A DNA stretch of 64,000 nucleotides from Bacteroidales bacterium. GTDB taxonomy: Bacteria; Bacteroidota; Bacteroidia; Bacteroidales; P3. The position numbers were made by a program, and so were the translations under genes. The stretch covers positions 1-64,000 of the forward strand of contig JAKSML010000003.1 of NCBI GenBank assembly GCA_024400665.1, given 5' to 3'. Positions 1-7,955 of the stretch are shown one piece after another (position 1 is the first letter of the stretch; each line of letters begins with the position of its first letter). The notes beneath the pieces are model-generated. The model did no database searches. It was given only the letters and a program-made list of their open reading frames with translations, and was not told the origin of the DNA.

Positions 1-387
1 TATCCGGGATAAGGCCGATATCTGCCCTGAAAAATCTTTCGACCACTCATGATTATAAATCCGAGCCAACGTGAATGAATTTATAGAACCCACCTTAAAA
101 CGGTCGCATGAGCGAATGCAGAGTGCGTTTTGGAAGAATAGAGATGCGGAAAAATATTTTTTTTCTGAGAAAAACAGCGTATGACAAGATTTCGATAATG
201 AGGCGTAAGTAGAATGAAATCAGATGGATAAGGCTCGCAGCAGAATATTGTCGGAAAAATATGGGAAAAAATAGGTTTTTCCCTAAAAAAAAGGTTGTAC
301 TTTTGCATCGTGAAAAAATCAAAGTGCCGAGCCCACAGCGGAGCACACGATATAACAACAAAGAATAAAAAAGAAAGGAGAATCATT
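1..387. other. Intergenic region at window start
   Basis: I see no convincing gene here. A short open frame ends at 51 on the plus strand, and an ATG at 49 on the minus strand opens a frame that leaves the window. Either could be the edge of a neighbouring gene, but about 16 codons is too little to judge. The DNA is AT-rich and ends in the promoter and leader of the next gene. Confidence 0.5.
277..305 (+). promoter_or_regulatory. Bacteroidetes-type promoter for the Ser/Arg-rich protein
   Basis: TACTTTTG at 298-305 fits the -7 consensus TAnnTTTG. The -33 box is weak (TTTT at 277-280, spacer 17). It would give a leader of about 75 nt before the start at 388. A clear Shine-Dalgarno-like AAAGGAG lies at 374-380. 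Confidence 0.5.
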
Positions 388-1521
388 ATGAAAATGTCTC
401 GTTTGATAAGCATCGCACTTCTTGGTGTTGCATTAGTAGCCACTCCCGTTTACGCCCAGCGTGGTGGTGGCGGTCGTAGCGGCGGCAGTTCCAGCCACAG
501 CTCAGGCGGCAGTTTTAGTTCCAGTCGTTCAGGCGGCAGCTACAGCTCTGGTCGCTCTGGTGGCAGCTACAGCAGTTCCAGCCGCAGCAGCTACAGCAGC
601 TCATCGTCCAGCCGTAGCTATAGCAGTCCTTCATCGTCCCGCAGCAGCTACAGCAGCTCATCGTCCAGCCGCAGCTATAGCAGCCCTTCATCGACGCGCA
701 GCAGCTACAGCAGCTCATCGTCCAGCCGCAGCAGCAGCCCTTCATCGTCCCGTAGCAGCTACAGCGGCTCTTCCTCCAGCCGTAGCGATTATAGCAGCAG
801 CCGTTCCGGCGTAAGCTCTGACAACTATTTGTCCCGCACCAGCTCACGTAATGTGGCAAGCGAGATCCGCAGCAGGACGGGCTCTGTGCCCGCAGGTACG
901 AGAGGCTCCGGCAGCGCAGTACGCGGCAACGTTGACCGCGGCACAACGCCCACTTCTGGCCGTGGCAGTGCTACACAGACCTCTGGCCGTCCCAGCGGTG
1001 TGGCTCCTGCCCCTGCAAACGGATATGCCCGCCCCAACAACCCTGGCGGCGTGATACCTCCCTCGCATCGTCCGATGCACCCCGCTCCCTACTTCTGGCA
1101 CCCCCATCATCACTGCATGGTTCACTGCCATCCCCTTTACTGGGATCCCTTCCCCCCGCGTCCTTACTACTGGCCTGGCTTCTGGCTGTACTGCAACAGC
1201 TACTGGTATGACTACCATGTGTCGGATGTCGTCGTGGTGAGAGAGTATGTCAAGGAGAGCTACAAGATGGACCTCATCACCTACGCTATCAGCGGTGACT
1301 ATATGTACGCCCTCGTGGATGACCCCGACGGCCACACCTACATCCAAATCTATGACCAGAACGACAAACTCCTTGCTGAACAGCAGGTCAGCCGTAAATA
1401 CTGCAAGATGGAAGTCGATCAGCAGAACGGCGGTTGCTGGATCATGAAGAAGCACGACAAAGACCCCTTACTTTTCTTCTACACGAATGGCGAGCTCCTC
1501 ATCTATGAGGCCGACAAATAA
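388..1521 (+). CDS. Secreted Ser/Arg-rich low-complexity repeat protein
   Basis: A 377-residue protein of unknown function. The start at 388 is chosen because an AAAGGAG ribosome site precedes it and the product then begins with a signal peptide ending VATPVYAQ (cleavage near residue 24). Residues about 25-150 are low complexity (Ser, Arg, Gly, Tyr) with a 19-residue repeat RSSYSSSSSSRSYSSPSSS. A Pro/Trp/Tyr/His-rich stretch with several Cys follows (about 235-290). The C-terminal ~85 residues look like a small folded beta domain (YAISGDYMYALVDDPDGHTYIQ). It is a single-gene unit with its own promoter and a strong terminator. The export signal is clear. The repeats suggest a flexible cell-envelope linker, but that is inference and no enzymatic motif is visible. 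Confidence 0.75.
   Translation: MKMSRLISIALLGVALVATPVYAQRGGGGRSGGSSSHSSGGSFSSSRSGGSYSSGRSGGSYSSSSRSSYSSSSSSRSYSSPSSSRSSYSSSSSSRSYSSPSSTRSSYSSSSSSRSSSPSSSRSSYSGSSSSRSDYSSSRSGVSSDNYLSRTSSRNVASEIRSRTGSVPAGTRGSGSAVRGNVDRGTTPTSGRGSATQTSGRPSGVAPAPANGYARPNNPGGVIPPSHRPMHPAPYFWHPHHHCMVHCHPLYWDPFPPRPYYWPGFWLYCNSYWYDYHVSDVVVVREYVKESYKMDLITYAISGDYMYALVDDPDGHTYIQIYDQNDKLLAEQQVSRKYCKMEVDQQNGGCWIMKKHDKDPLLFFYTNGELLIYEADK
583..807 (+). repeat. 57-nt coding tandem repeat (4 copies)
   Basis: Units start at 583, 640, 697 and 751. The first two are 57 nt (19 codons), the third is 54 nt (two codons lost and one gained net to 18), and the fourth is diverged. All keep frame. DNA identity between units is high, so copy number could vary between strains. 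Confidence 0.85.
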
Positions 1522-1568
1522 GCATCGAAATTCATCATTATTCTTTACCACATAAGTTATCTTACAAT

Positions 1569-1602
1569 AGCAGGAGCTCTCGCAGAGAGCTTCTGCTTTT
1601 TT
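1569..1602 (+). terminator. Intrinsic terminator after the repeat protein
   Basis: The stem AGCAGGAGCTCTC / GAGAGCTTCTGCT has a GCA loop and one mismatch. It is followed by TTTTTT and lies 48 nt past the stop codon. Confidence 0.85.
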
Positions 1603-1701
1603 ATAGTGCTGAGAGCAAGGATGATGGGGCTGCTGGAGCTGGTAAGCTGCGTGGCACGAAAACGTCAGAAACTCCAAAACTTCGGAAACTTTGAAAAAAG
1701 T

Positions 1702-1733
1702 TTTGGCTATATGAAAAAAAATGTGTAATTTTG
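1702..1733 (+). promoter_or_regulatory. Promoter of tnaA
   Basis: TTTG at 1702-1705, a 20-nt spacer, then TAATTTTG at 1726-1733. This matches the Bacteroidetes -33/-7 consensus closely. Transcription would start near 1740. Confidence 0.7.
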
Positions 1734-1739
1734 CAAATC

Positions 1740-1936
1740 CAAAATATGAATAGGTACAGTCGAAATATCAATATACGTGTTGGCTTCTTAAATATTAAGA
1801 AGAGAGACGTTTATGGCTGTCAGTAGGTCATGAGGCGGACGAGCTTTGTGGCCTTATTACTTCCCCAAAGTTTGGGGAAAATTGTTCATTTTGGAATCAT
1901 TATTTTTATTTAACAACCATTTAAAAGTATAATACT
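1740..1936 (+). promoter_or_regulatory. Long leader of tnaA with two palindromes
   Basis: About 195 nt separate the predicted start of transcription from the tnaA ATG. The leader holds CTTCTTAAATATTAAGAAG (1784-1802, 8-bp arms) and the perfect palindrome TTCCCCAAAGTTTGGGGAA (1861-1879). A 26-codon open frame with an ATG (1746-1826) lies at its 5' end; it has no Trp codon, so it is not an obvious TnaC equivalent. A regulatory role is inferred only. Confidence 0.4.
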
Positions 1937-3313
1937 ATGGAATTACCATTTGCTGAAGCGTGGAAAATCAAGATGGTTGAACCCATTAAGAAATCCACCC
2001 GCGAAGAACGCGAAAAATGGCTCGAAGAAGCCCACAACAACATCTTCATGCTGAAGAGCGAACAGGTTTACATCGACCTTTGCACCGACTCTGGTACCGG
2101 CGCTATGAGCGACCGTCAGTGGAGCGCTATGATGATGGGCGATGAGAGCTATGCAGGCGCACGCTCTTTCTATCATTTCAAAGATACCGTCACCGAGCTC
2201 ACCGGCTTCCCCTTCGTGATTCCTACGCACCAGGGCCGCGCTGCTGAGAACGTCCTGTTCTCCTACCTCGTCAAACCCGGCAACATCATCCCCGGCAACG
2301 CTCACTTCGACACCACCAAGGGTCATATCGAGAGCCGTAAGGCCTTCGCTATCGACGTCACTTGCGACGAAGCTCACGACACTCAGCTCGAAGTTCCCTT
2401 CAAAGGTAACGTCGGCCTTGAGAAACTTGAGAAGGTTCTGAAAGAGAACCAGGGCAATGTCCCCTTCATGGTCCTCACCGTCACCAACAACACCGTAGGC
2501 GGCCAGCCCGTGAGCATGCAGAACATCCGCGAGACTTGCGAACTCTGCCACAAATACGGCGTGCCCGTGAACATGGATAGCGCCCGTTTCATCGAGAACG
2601 CTTATTTCATCAAGACCCGCGAGAAGGGCTACGAGAACAAGACCATCCGCGAAATCGCTAAGGAAATGTTCAGCTATGCTGACAGCATGACCATGAGCGC
2701 CAAGAAGGACGGCCTCGTCAACATGGGCGGTTTCATCGCTACCCGTAAGGAAGAGTGGTACGAAGGTGCTAAGCGCTTCTGCATCCCCTTCGAGGGCTTT
2801 CTCACCTATGGTGGTATGAACGGCCGTGATATGGACGCTCTGGCTGTCGGTCTGCAGGAAAACTGCGAGTTCGACATGATCGAGACCCGTATCAAGCAGG
2901 TCGCTTACCTCGCTGCCCGCCTCGATGAGTATGGCATCCCCTATCAGCGTCCTGCTGGTGGCCACGCCATCTTCGTTGATGCCGACAAGGTCCTCACCCA
3001 GATTCCTAAGGAGGAGTTCCCCGCTCAGACCCTCACCTGCGAGCTCTATCTCGAAGCCGGTATCCGCGCTTGCGAAATCGGTTACGTCCTCGCTGACCGC
3101 GACCCCGTGACCCGCGAGAACCGCTTCGGCGGCCTCGACTTCGTCCGCCTCTGCATCCCCCGTCGTGTCTATACCAACAACCACATGGATGTTATTGCTG
3201 CCGCTCTTAAGAACGTTTACGATCGTCGCGACACCATCAAACGCGGTTTGGAAATCACCTGGGAAGCTGAGCTCATGCGTCACTTCACCTGCCAGTTCCG
3301 CCGTCTCAAATAG
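1937..3313 (+). CDS. tnaA: Tryptophanase (tryptophan indole-lyase)
   Basis: A PLP enzyme that splits L-tryptophan into indole, pyruvate and ammonia in the cytoplasm. At 458 residues it has the family's usual length and looks very like the Bacteroides enzyme from the first residues (MELPFAEAWKIKMVEPI). The Schiff-base lysine is in MSAKKDG (Lys257). The family also contains tyrosine phenol-lyase. Three discriminating positions favour tryptophanase: Asp125 in FDTTKGH (Thr in TPL), Ile381 in CEIG (Arg in TPL) and His449 in RHFT (Phe in TPL). It stands alone, with a long leader and its own terminator and no adjacent tryptophan permease. Catabolic regulation through the leader is possible but not shown. 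Confidence 0.95.
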   Translation: MELPFAEAWKIKMVEPIKKSTREEREKWLEEAHNNIFMLKSEQVYIDLCTDSGTGAMSDRQWSAMMMGDESYAGARSFYHFKDTVTELTGFPFVIPTHQGRAAENVLFSYLVKPGNIIPGNAHFDTTKGHIESRKAFAIDVTCDEAHDTQLEVPFKGNVGLEKLEKVLKENQGNVPFMVLTVTNNTVGGQPVSMQNIRETCELCHKYGVPVNMDSARFIENAYFIKTREKGYENKTIREIAKEMFSYADSMTMSAKKDGLVNMGGFIATRKEEWYEGAKRFCIPFEGFLTYGGMNGRDMDALAVGLQENCEFDMIETRIKQVAYLAARLDEYGIPYQRPAGGHAIFVDADKVLTQIPKEEFPAQTLTCELYLEAGIRACEIGYVLADRDPVTRENRFGGLDFVRLCIPRRVYTNNHMDVIAAALKNVYDRRDTIKRGLEITWEAELMRHFTCQFRRLK

Positions 3314-3334
3314 TCTGCGACTGACATACATCAT

Positions 3335-3365
3335 AAAAGCTCCGACCTTTCAGGCCGGGGCTTTT
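3335..3365 (+). terminator. Intrinsic terminator after tnaA
   Basis: The hairpin AAAAGCTCCGACC / GGCCGGGGCTTTT, with small mismatches, lies 22 nt after the tnaA stop. Confidence 0.75.
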
Positions 3366-3400
3366 GATTTGTAGAATAATAAGTTTCTATCTATAGTAAA

Positions 3401-3949
3401 ATGAGTTTGAACGATTATATCTTTCAAAAGCCGATCATACAAACAGAACGGTTGATACTTCGTCCTCTTGTGGAATCTGATGAGGCATCGCTAAGAGAAT
3501 GGTTGGCAGATAAGTCTATCTATAAGTATTGGGGGAAAAGTGCTGGCAAAACAGATAAAGATCCATCGCTCTTATTCAAGAAAGAGGCTCGTCCGACAAA
3601 AAGCTTTCATCTGGGCATAGAGCATAGAGGTGCGAATAAGATTATCGGCGAGATATGGGTATATTTGATAGAGAACGATAGAATGGCAAAAGTTGCAATT
3701 CGACTGTCGCCGGCGTTTCACGGCAAAGGGCTGGCTACAGAAGCTGTAACGGCCATGACGAAATTCTGCTTTACACATACTGAGTTGCAACGCTTGTGGA
3801 CCGATGTAGATGTCTGCAATACGGCTTCCGTCAAGGTGCTCGAAAAATGTGGCTACCAGCGGGAAGGCTGCATCAGGCAAGGAAAGATGGTCAGCACATG
3901 GTGCGACTATTATATCTACGGCATCTTGAAGACAGATATGCCTATTTGA
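3401..3949 (+). CDS. GNAT-family N-acetyltransferase (RimJ/RimL type)
   Basis: A 182-residue cytoplasmic acetyltransferase that would transfer acetyl from acetyl-CoA to an amino group. The N-terminus PIIQTERLILRPLVESDEAS is the usual opening of Acetyltransf_3 proteins. The acetyl-CoA pyrophosphate loop is LSPAFHGKGLATEAV (about residues 109-123). NTASVKVLEKCGYQREG is the typical C-terminal helix and strand. The family acetylates ribosomal proteins, antibiotics or metabolites, and the substrate cannot be read from sequence. It lies 87 nt past tnaA's stop but beyond the tnaA terminator, so it is probably separately expressed. Confidence 0.85.
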   Translation: MSLNDYIFQKPIIQTERLILRPLVESDEASLREWLADKSIYKYWGKSAGKTDKDPSLLFKKEARPTKSFHLGIEHRGANKIIGEIWVYLIENDRMAKVAIRLSPAFHGKGLATEAVTAMTKFCFTHTELQRLWTDVDVCNTASVKVLEKCGYQREGCIRQGKMVSTWCDYYIYGILKTDMPI

Positions 3950-3980
3950 ATCCAACCGCTCACCAAATGAGCTGTTTGTG

Positions 3981-4047
3981 TAATGGACAAAATTAGTGGT
4001 CAGACTTATCGGAGAGTTTTCTAAAAAACCATTAATTTTGTCCATTA
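3981..4047. repeat. 67-bp element with 15-bp perfect inverted ends
   Basis: TAATGGACAAAATTA (3981-3995) is repeated inverted at 4033-4047 with 37 nt between. It sits between two convergent genes and ends in TA on both sides, as a TA-target MITE or a transposon remnant would. It could instead be a bidirectional terminator, although there is no U-run. Confidence 0.5.
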
Positions 4048-4051
4048 TACC

Positions 4052-5074
4052 TTACTTCACGCCATAAACCTTCTTTACAATGTGCCATTGTTTTCTCACG
4101 TCAGATGTGGGCATCCCTTGTGGTGCCATCTTGTCGTATAGGTCGGCATATTTAGTTCCGTTTGCTTTTTCTTTTTTCGCCCATTGCATCAATTCTTCAT
4201 CTGAAAAATGTTTGATAGGTATGTCCTTTCGATAAATAATATTTTTAATACCAACACTATCAAGCATGGCAGTCGCTCGGTCAATATCCTCTTGCTTGGT
4301 TTCGGTACTTGAATAGATATATACTCTAAGATGAGGAACGTTTTTCACCTGTTCGAACTCTTTTGCGACACACCATCCGTATGATGTCATCTCCCAATTT
4401 GTGCAAGAGCAATTCATCCAATTGCCTTCTTGGGCTTTGTGATTAGTAATGTAAATCTTACCATGACCAGGGAGTAGAATTGTCATATCTCGCGGTAGGT
4501 TGCCTTTGACTGAATTTGGCACAATAACATCAGTTGTGATGAGGTTAACGGTCATATTGTCTTTAGTCTCGGTCATTTCAAATTTTCTCAAATCTTTGTT
4601 GGATAGATTAGGTATGCTTTTCTCATCAAAAGGTACTCCGTTAAACATCATAGTCAGATTTCGTTTTGCTTTACCCCACTTGGACCACATCATATAACGG
4701 AAGTTCTTTTCTTCCAACCAATTGCTATCATTATGGCAAATCCACGTCCCTGGATATACGTTAATGCAATAACCCATAATATCGTCAGGAGCATCACTTT
4801 TGAAGAGACAAACCAATTGCTCGGTGCCAACACTGGTATCGATTACCACATCCTTCTTTGGCTCAGTTTTTTCATAGAGGTCCGATGCTACTACCAAACC
4901 GCCAAGACATAGTGCAATAATCAGGGCTGCGGCAACTTTTCTTGTCATACTACTATTTTTTAAGAATGACAGATTGCTTTGTGATTTGCTTTCGATAACG
5001 TCGTGTTCGAACTTTGCCCATTCTGCATTGATGTCGGGCATTCCAATCTTTTTATCAATTTCTTCGTTCTTCAT
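4052..5074 (-). CDS. Putative membrane anti-sigma protein of module A
   Basis: A 340-residue protein encoded 1 nt after the ECF sigma gene, so almost certainly its partner. Residues 1-45 are cytoplasmic and charged (MPDINAEWAKFEHD), residues 46-64 form one membrane helix (VAAALIIALCLGGLVVAS), and the long C-terminal part would be periplasmic. The arrangement fits a single-pass anti-sigma factor that holds the sigma factor until an envelope signal arrives. I recognise no FecR or zinc anti-sigma (ZAS) motif, so the role rests on position and topology. The periplasmic part contains several Cys (CSCTNW) and is unlike those of the other modules. Confidence 0.6.
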   Translation of the reverse strand: MKNEEIDKKIGMPDINAEWAKFEHDVIESKSQSNLSFLKNSSMTRKVAAALIIALCLGGLVVASDLYEKTEPKKDVVIDTSVGTEQLVCLFKSDAPDDIMGYCINVYPGTWICHNDSNWLEEKNFRYMMWSKWGKAKRNLTMMFNGVPFDEKSIPNLSNKDLRKFEMTETKDNMTVNLITTDVIVPNSVKGNLPRDMTILLPGHGKIYITNHKAQEGNWMNCSCTNWEMTSYGWCVAKEFEQVKNVPHLRVYIYSSTETKQEDIDRATAMLDSVGIKNIIYRKDIPIKHFSDEELMQWAKKEKANGTKYADLYDKMAPQGMPTSDVRKQWHIVKKVYGVK

Positions 5075-5075
5075 A

Positions 5076-5567
5076 TTATTTTGAGGGATTTAGTATGGCT
5101 CTTAATTTTGAGAGGGAATGGGTGATGTGCTTGTTCACGGCAGACGAGCTGATGCCAAGTACCTCAGCCGTCTCTTCGTAGGTTAGGTCGTCGTAGTAAT
5201 GCAGGGATAGGACACGCCAATCCTGTTCTGTAAGGCTTTTCTCAATAGCCCTGTGTAGCTCTTGCATCAGTTCCTGATGTTCGGCGTCTTCAGGCTTGTC
5301 CTCATTGATAGTGAGGCCTCTTCTCAGTTCGTTTCTATGTTTTATTTTCTGCAAGGTGTGAAGACATTGATTCTTCGTAGCAGTGAGCAGATATCCGATT
5401 TCCGCGCCCTCACTGATTTTCGGCTTCTTATGCCATACTTCAGTGAACACTTGGTTTACAGCATCTTTGGCATCCTCCTCGTCTTCTACAAGCGAGTATG
5501 CCACGCGATACATCATCGGATAACTCTCCTTGAAAATCTTTTCAAATTGTTGAGCGGTGTAATCCAT
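5076..5567 (-). CDS. ECF RNA polymerase sigma factor, module A
   Basis: A 163-residue sigma-70 family ECF factor. Region 2 spans about residues 8-75 (YPMMYRVAYSLVEDEEDAKDAVNQVFTEVW, the region 2.2 core). Region 4 is about 105-160 (LTYEETAEVLGISSSAVNKHITHSLSKLR, a helix-turn-helix). There is no region 3, as expected for ECF factors. It resembles the Bacteroides ECF family that controls surface uptake systems. The downstream gene, one base away, encodes a membrane protein likely to be its anti-sigma. A bidirectional terminator at 5675-5708 isolates it from the lipoprotein gene behind it. Confidence 0.9.
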   Translation of the reverse strand: MDYTAQQFEKIFKESYPMMYRVAYSLVEDEEDAKDAVNQVFTEVWHKKPKISEGAEIGYLLTATKNQCLHTLQKIKHRNELRRGLTINEDKPEDAEHQELMQELHRAIEKSLTEQDWRVLSLHYYDDLTYEETAEVLGISSSAVNKHITHSLSKLRAILNPSK

Positions 5568-5674
5568 TAGCCATATTATTTTTGTTCATTTGCCTATAAG
5601 ACCCTCGAAATGCCCGATTCAATACCCCCAGCCATAAAAAAGTTTCAGATTTTACCATTTTTTGGAATGACGAG

Positions 5675-5708
5675 AAAAAGGCCGCCGAACTACTCCGGCG
5701 GCCTTTTT
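5675..5708. terminator. Strong bidirectional terminator
   Basis: Perfect stem AAAAAGGCCGCCG / CGGCGGCCTTTTT with an 8-nt loop. On the minus strand it ends the ppiD-to-lipoprotein gene run. Confidence 0.9.
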
Positions 5709-5728
5709 GTATAGAGGAAAAGAGTAGA

Positions 5729-6139
5729 TTATTCCCCGTAAACGGTGCTCCACACCACATTGTTTTCCTCACCGGGGGCGTAAATATAGCACTTAGCAGG
5801 ATAGGTGCTGAGCTTCGTAGCGATGTTCACCTTTTGTGCTGCCTTTTCGGCGTGTGCCTGAGCCATCTTCTCAACCTTGTTTAATTTGCCATCGCGGATG
5901 ATGCATGAGTGCATGCCGGGTGTGCATTCGCCTACAGTAGCGAACTCAGCGTCGAATGCCTCATAGAAGGCAGTGGTGGCCTCATTCCATTCGCTCATAT
6001 ATTCTTCAAAATGCTCGCCACTATAGCCGTTGGACGTGATAGACCACTCAATGACGTAATCGGTGTGTTCTTCATAACAACTAGTGGTGCAGCAGAGGCC
6101 GAGGCCTATCATGGCTGCAAGAAAAAGTTTTTTAATCAT
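5729..6139 (-). CDS. Small lipoprotein of unknown function
   Basis: A 136-residue protein with a lipoprotein signal peptide: MIKKLFLAAMIGLGLCCTTSC, lipobox TTSC, lipidated Cys at residue 21. The mature part is about 115 residues, acidic and mostly helical (MSEWNEATTAFYEAFDAEF and a Lys/Ala-rich helix). No known domain is recognised. It lies 40 nt after dxr and before the 5675 terminator, so it may be the last gene of the ppiD-dxr transcript. Its role cannot be inferred beyond localisation to the envelope. Confidence 0.7.
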   Translation of the reverse strand: MIKKLFLAAMIGLGLCCTTSCYEEHTDYVIEWSITSNGYSGEHFEEYMSEWNEATTAFYEAFDAEFATVGECTPGMHSCIIRDGKLNKVEKMAQAHAEKAAQKVNIATKLSTYPAKCYIYAPGEENNVVWSTVYGE

Positions 6140-6179
6140 AATGTCTTTTTATTTGCGATAATTAAATTACGTGTTAGGT

Positions 6180-7313
6180 TTATTTGTTGCTGTTCCTCAC
6201 CTCGGCATCTGTCTGGAAGAGGTCGTCGAGGGTGGGCTGGGCGATGAAGGGGGCTTTCTCCATCTGCTCTTCCACGAAGTCGGCTATTTGGAGGAAGGTG
6301 AGCTTGCCCTCGATGAAGCGCTGCACTGCCACCTCGTTGGCGGCGTTCATGATGCAGGGGAGGTTGCCGCCCTTGGCGATGGCGTGATAGGCGAGGGGAA
6401 GGCAGCGGAAGGTCTCTGTGTCGGGGTCCTCGAAGGTGAGCTGCGCGTATTTGTGCCAGTCTAAACGTGGCAGGTGGCTCTCGATGCGCTGGGGGAAGCT
6501 GAAGGCATACTGTATGGGGGTCTCCATGGTGGGAACGCCGAGCTGTGCCTTGATGCTGCCGTCGATATACTGCACCATAGAGTGGACGACGGACTGCGGG
6601 TGTACGAGCACCTGGATTCTCTCGGCGGGCACGTCAAAGAGCCAGCGTGCCTCGATGACCTCCAAACCCTTGTTCATGAGTGAGGCAGAATCGATGGTCA
6701 CCTTGCGGCCCATGCTCCAGTTGGGGTGCTTGAGGGCGTCGGCGAGGGTGACATGCTCGAGTTGCTGGCGGGTGAAGCCGCGGAAGGGACCGCCCGAGGC
6801 GGTGAGGAGGATTTTATCCACGTTGCCGGGTTCGCCCACGAGGCTCTGGAAGATGGCCGAGTGCTCGGAATCGACGGGCAGGATGGGCACATGATGCTCC
6901 AGGGCGGCTGCGGTGACGATGGCACCAGCCACCACCATGGTCTCCTTATTGGCCAGCGCAATGGGCTTGTGGTGCTCTATCGCACGGAGGGTGGGACGTA
7001 GCCCCGCGAAGCCCACGATAGAGGCTAAAACGAGGTCTATGGTGTCCATTTCCATAAGGTCGGCGATGGAGTCGTTGCCGGCAAAGACTTTGATGTCGTG
7101 CGGAGCGAGGGCTTCCTGCACTTGGGCGTATTTTGATTCGTCGGCGATGGCCACTGTGTTAGGGTCAAATTCGAGTGCCTGCTGGATGAGGAGGTTGGCG
7201 TTGCTGCCAGCGCAGAGCACCTCGACGGAGAAGAGGTCGCGGTGGCGGCGTATGACGTTGAGGGCCTGGGTTCCGATAGAGCCTGTGGAGCCGAGAATAG
7301 CGATGCGTTTCAT
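6180..7313 (-). CDS. dxr: 1-deoxy-D-xylulose 5-phosphate reductoisomerase
   Basis: The second enzyme of the MEP isoprenoid pathway: it converts DXP to 2-C-methyl-D-erythritol 4-phosphate using NADPH and a divalent metal. The protein has 377 residues, slightly short of the usual ~390. The N-terminal Rossmann loop GSTGSIG is at 8-14, ALANKET at about 119-125, the metal ligands at Asp148 and Glu150 (DSEHSAIFQ) and Glu218 in MNKGLEVIEA, and the flexible-loop region at HPNWSMGRK. In many Bacteroidales dxr is followed by the site-2 protease gene; here that gene is about 54 kb away and a lipoprotein gene follows instead. Confidence 0.97.
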   Translation of the reverse strand: MKRIAILGSTGSIGTQALNVIRRHRDLFSVEVLCAGSNANLLIQQALEFDPNTVAIADESKYAQVQEALAPHDIKVFAGNDSIADLMEMDTIDLVLASIVGFAGLRPTLRAIEHHKPIALANKETMVVAGAIVTAAALEHHVPILPVDSEHSAIFQSLVGEPGNVDKILLTASGGPFRGFTRQQLEHVTLADALKHPNWSMGRKVTIDSASLMNKGLEVIEARWLFDVPAERIQVLVHPQSVVHSMVQYIDGSIKAQLGVPTMETPIQYAFSFPQRIESHLPRLDWHKYAQLTFEDPDTETFRCLPLAYHAIAKGGNLPCIMNAANEVAVQRFIEGKLTFLQIADFVEEQMEKAPFIAQPTLDDLFQTDAEVRNSNK

Positions 7314-7352
7314 GTCTTAATTGAGAATTGAATTTTTTATTCTGGCGAATTA

Positions 7353-7433
7353 CAAATCCGCCACAACAGTAAAGTCCGCCACAGCGGTTAAGTCCTCCGC
7401 AACAAAACAGCGGTCAACTCCGCCGTAGCGGTA
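7353..7433. repeat. Degenerate TCCGCC repeats between two genes
   Basis: Four imperfect units of about 18-25 nt (AAATCCGCCACAACAGT, AAAGTCCGCCACAGCGGT, TAAGTCCTCCGCAAC..., CAACTCCGCCGTAGCGGT) fill the gap between the M23-like gene and dxr. TTGAGAATTGAA of the dispersed heptad family lies beside them (7321-7332). Confidence 0.55.
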
Positions 7434-7955
7434 TTATTTCTTTTTGGCGTTCTTGTGTTTCTGCTCGATATCCTTGCGCAGCAGGGAGTCGGCCTTTGAG
7501 TGGCGATAGGCGCCTTCCTTCTCGTCAGCCACTTTGGTGGCGGGCTCAGAGGGCGATTCAAAGCTCTTGCCGTTGATGATGTCCTGGATGACGGCGATGT
7601 GCTGCTCGTGCTGGTCGATGATGTTCTCGAGCGAGTCTATCGTCTGTGCGTTTCTGGCCACCTCCTCTTTCAGTTCAGGCTTGATGAAGCCGGGCACGAG
7701 GTTGCGCATGGGGGTGAAGGCGATGAGGAGCGATGAGAGGATGAGGAGCACGATGACCGTGATGCCTGCGAAGGTGAAGATGTTGAGGCCCGTGAGCTCC
7801 CAAGAGAAGGTCTCTTTGAGGGTGTCGGTATCCATCACCACGAGGCGATGCTTGTGCTGCATCTTCTCGCTGAGCTCTTTCCATTTGTTAGAAAGGCGCA
7901 GCCACACGGCTGCGCCCTTCTCTTTTATGGTATCTATGAAAGATGTTATATCCAT
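7434..7955 (-). CDS. Single-pass membrane protein like the N-terminus of M23 peptidases, without the peptidase
   Basis: A 173-residue inner-membrane protein. HKHRLVVMDTDTLKETFSW, then a membrane helix (about residues 55-78) ending LLIAFTPMRNLVPGF, is the N-terminal signature of Bacteroidetes M23/LytM cell-wall proteins. Those proteins usually continue into a LytM zinc-peptidase domain of about 100 residues. Here a coiled coil (about 92-130) is followed only by a basic tail and the stop, with no HxxxD or HxH peptidase motif. It overlaps the ppiD-like gene by one base (TAATG), so they are translationally coupled. Possible roles are scaffolding or peptidoglycan sensing, both inference. Confidence 0.65.
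   Translation of the reverse strand: MDITSFIDTIKEKGAAVWLRLSNKWKELSEKMQHKHRLVVMDTDTLKETFSWELTGLNIFTFAGITVIVLLILSSLLIAFTPMRNLVPGFIKPELKEEVARNAQTIDSLENIIDQHEQHIAVIQDIINGKSFESPSEPATKVADEKEGAYRHSKADSLLRKDIEQKHKNAKKK

Noticed and set aside
1943..3334. 463-codon open frame on the minus strand opposite tnaA
   Set aside because: It is the antisense shadow of a highly biased gene. tnaA has full motif support and the minus reading has none.
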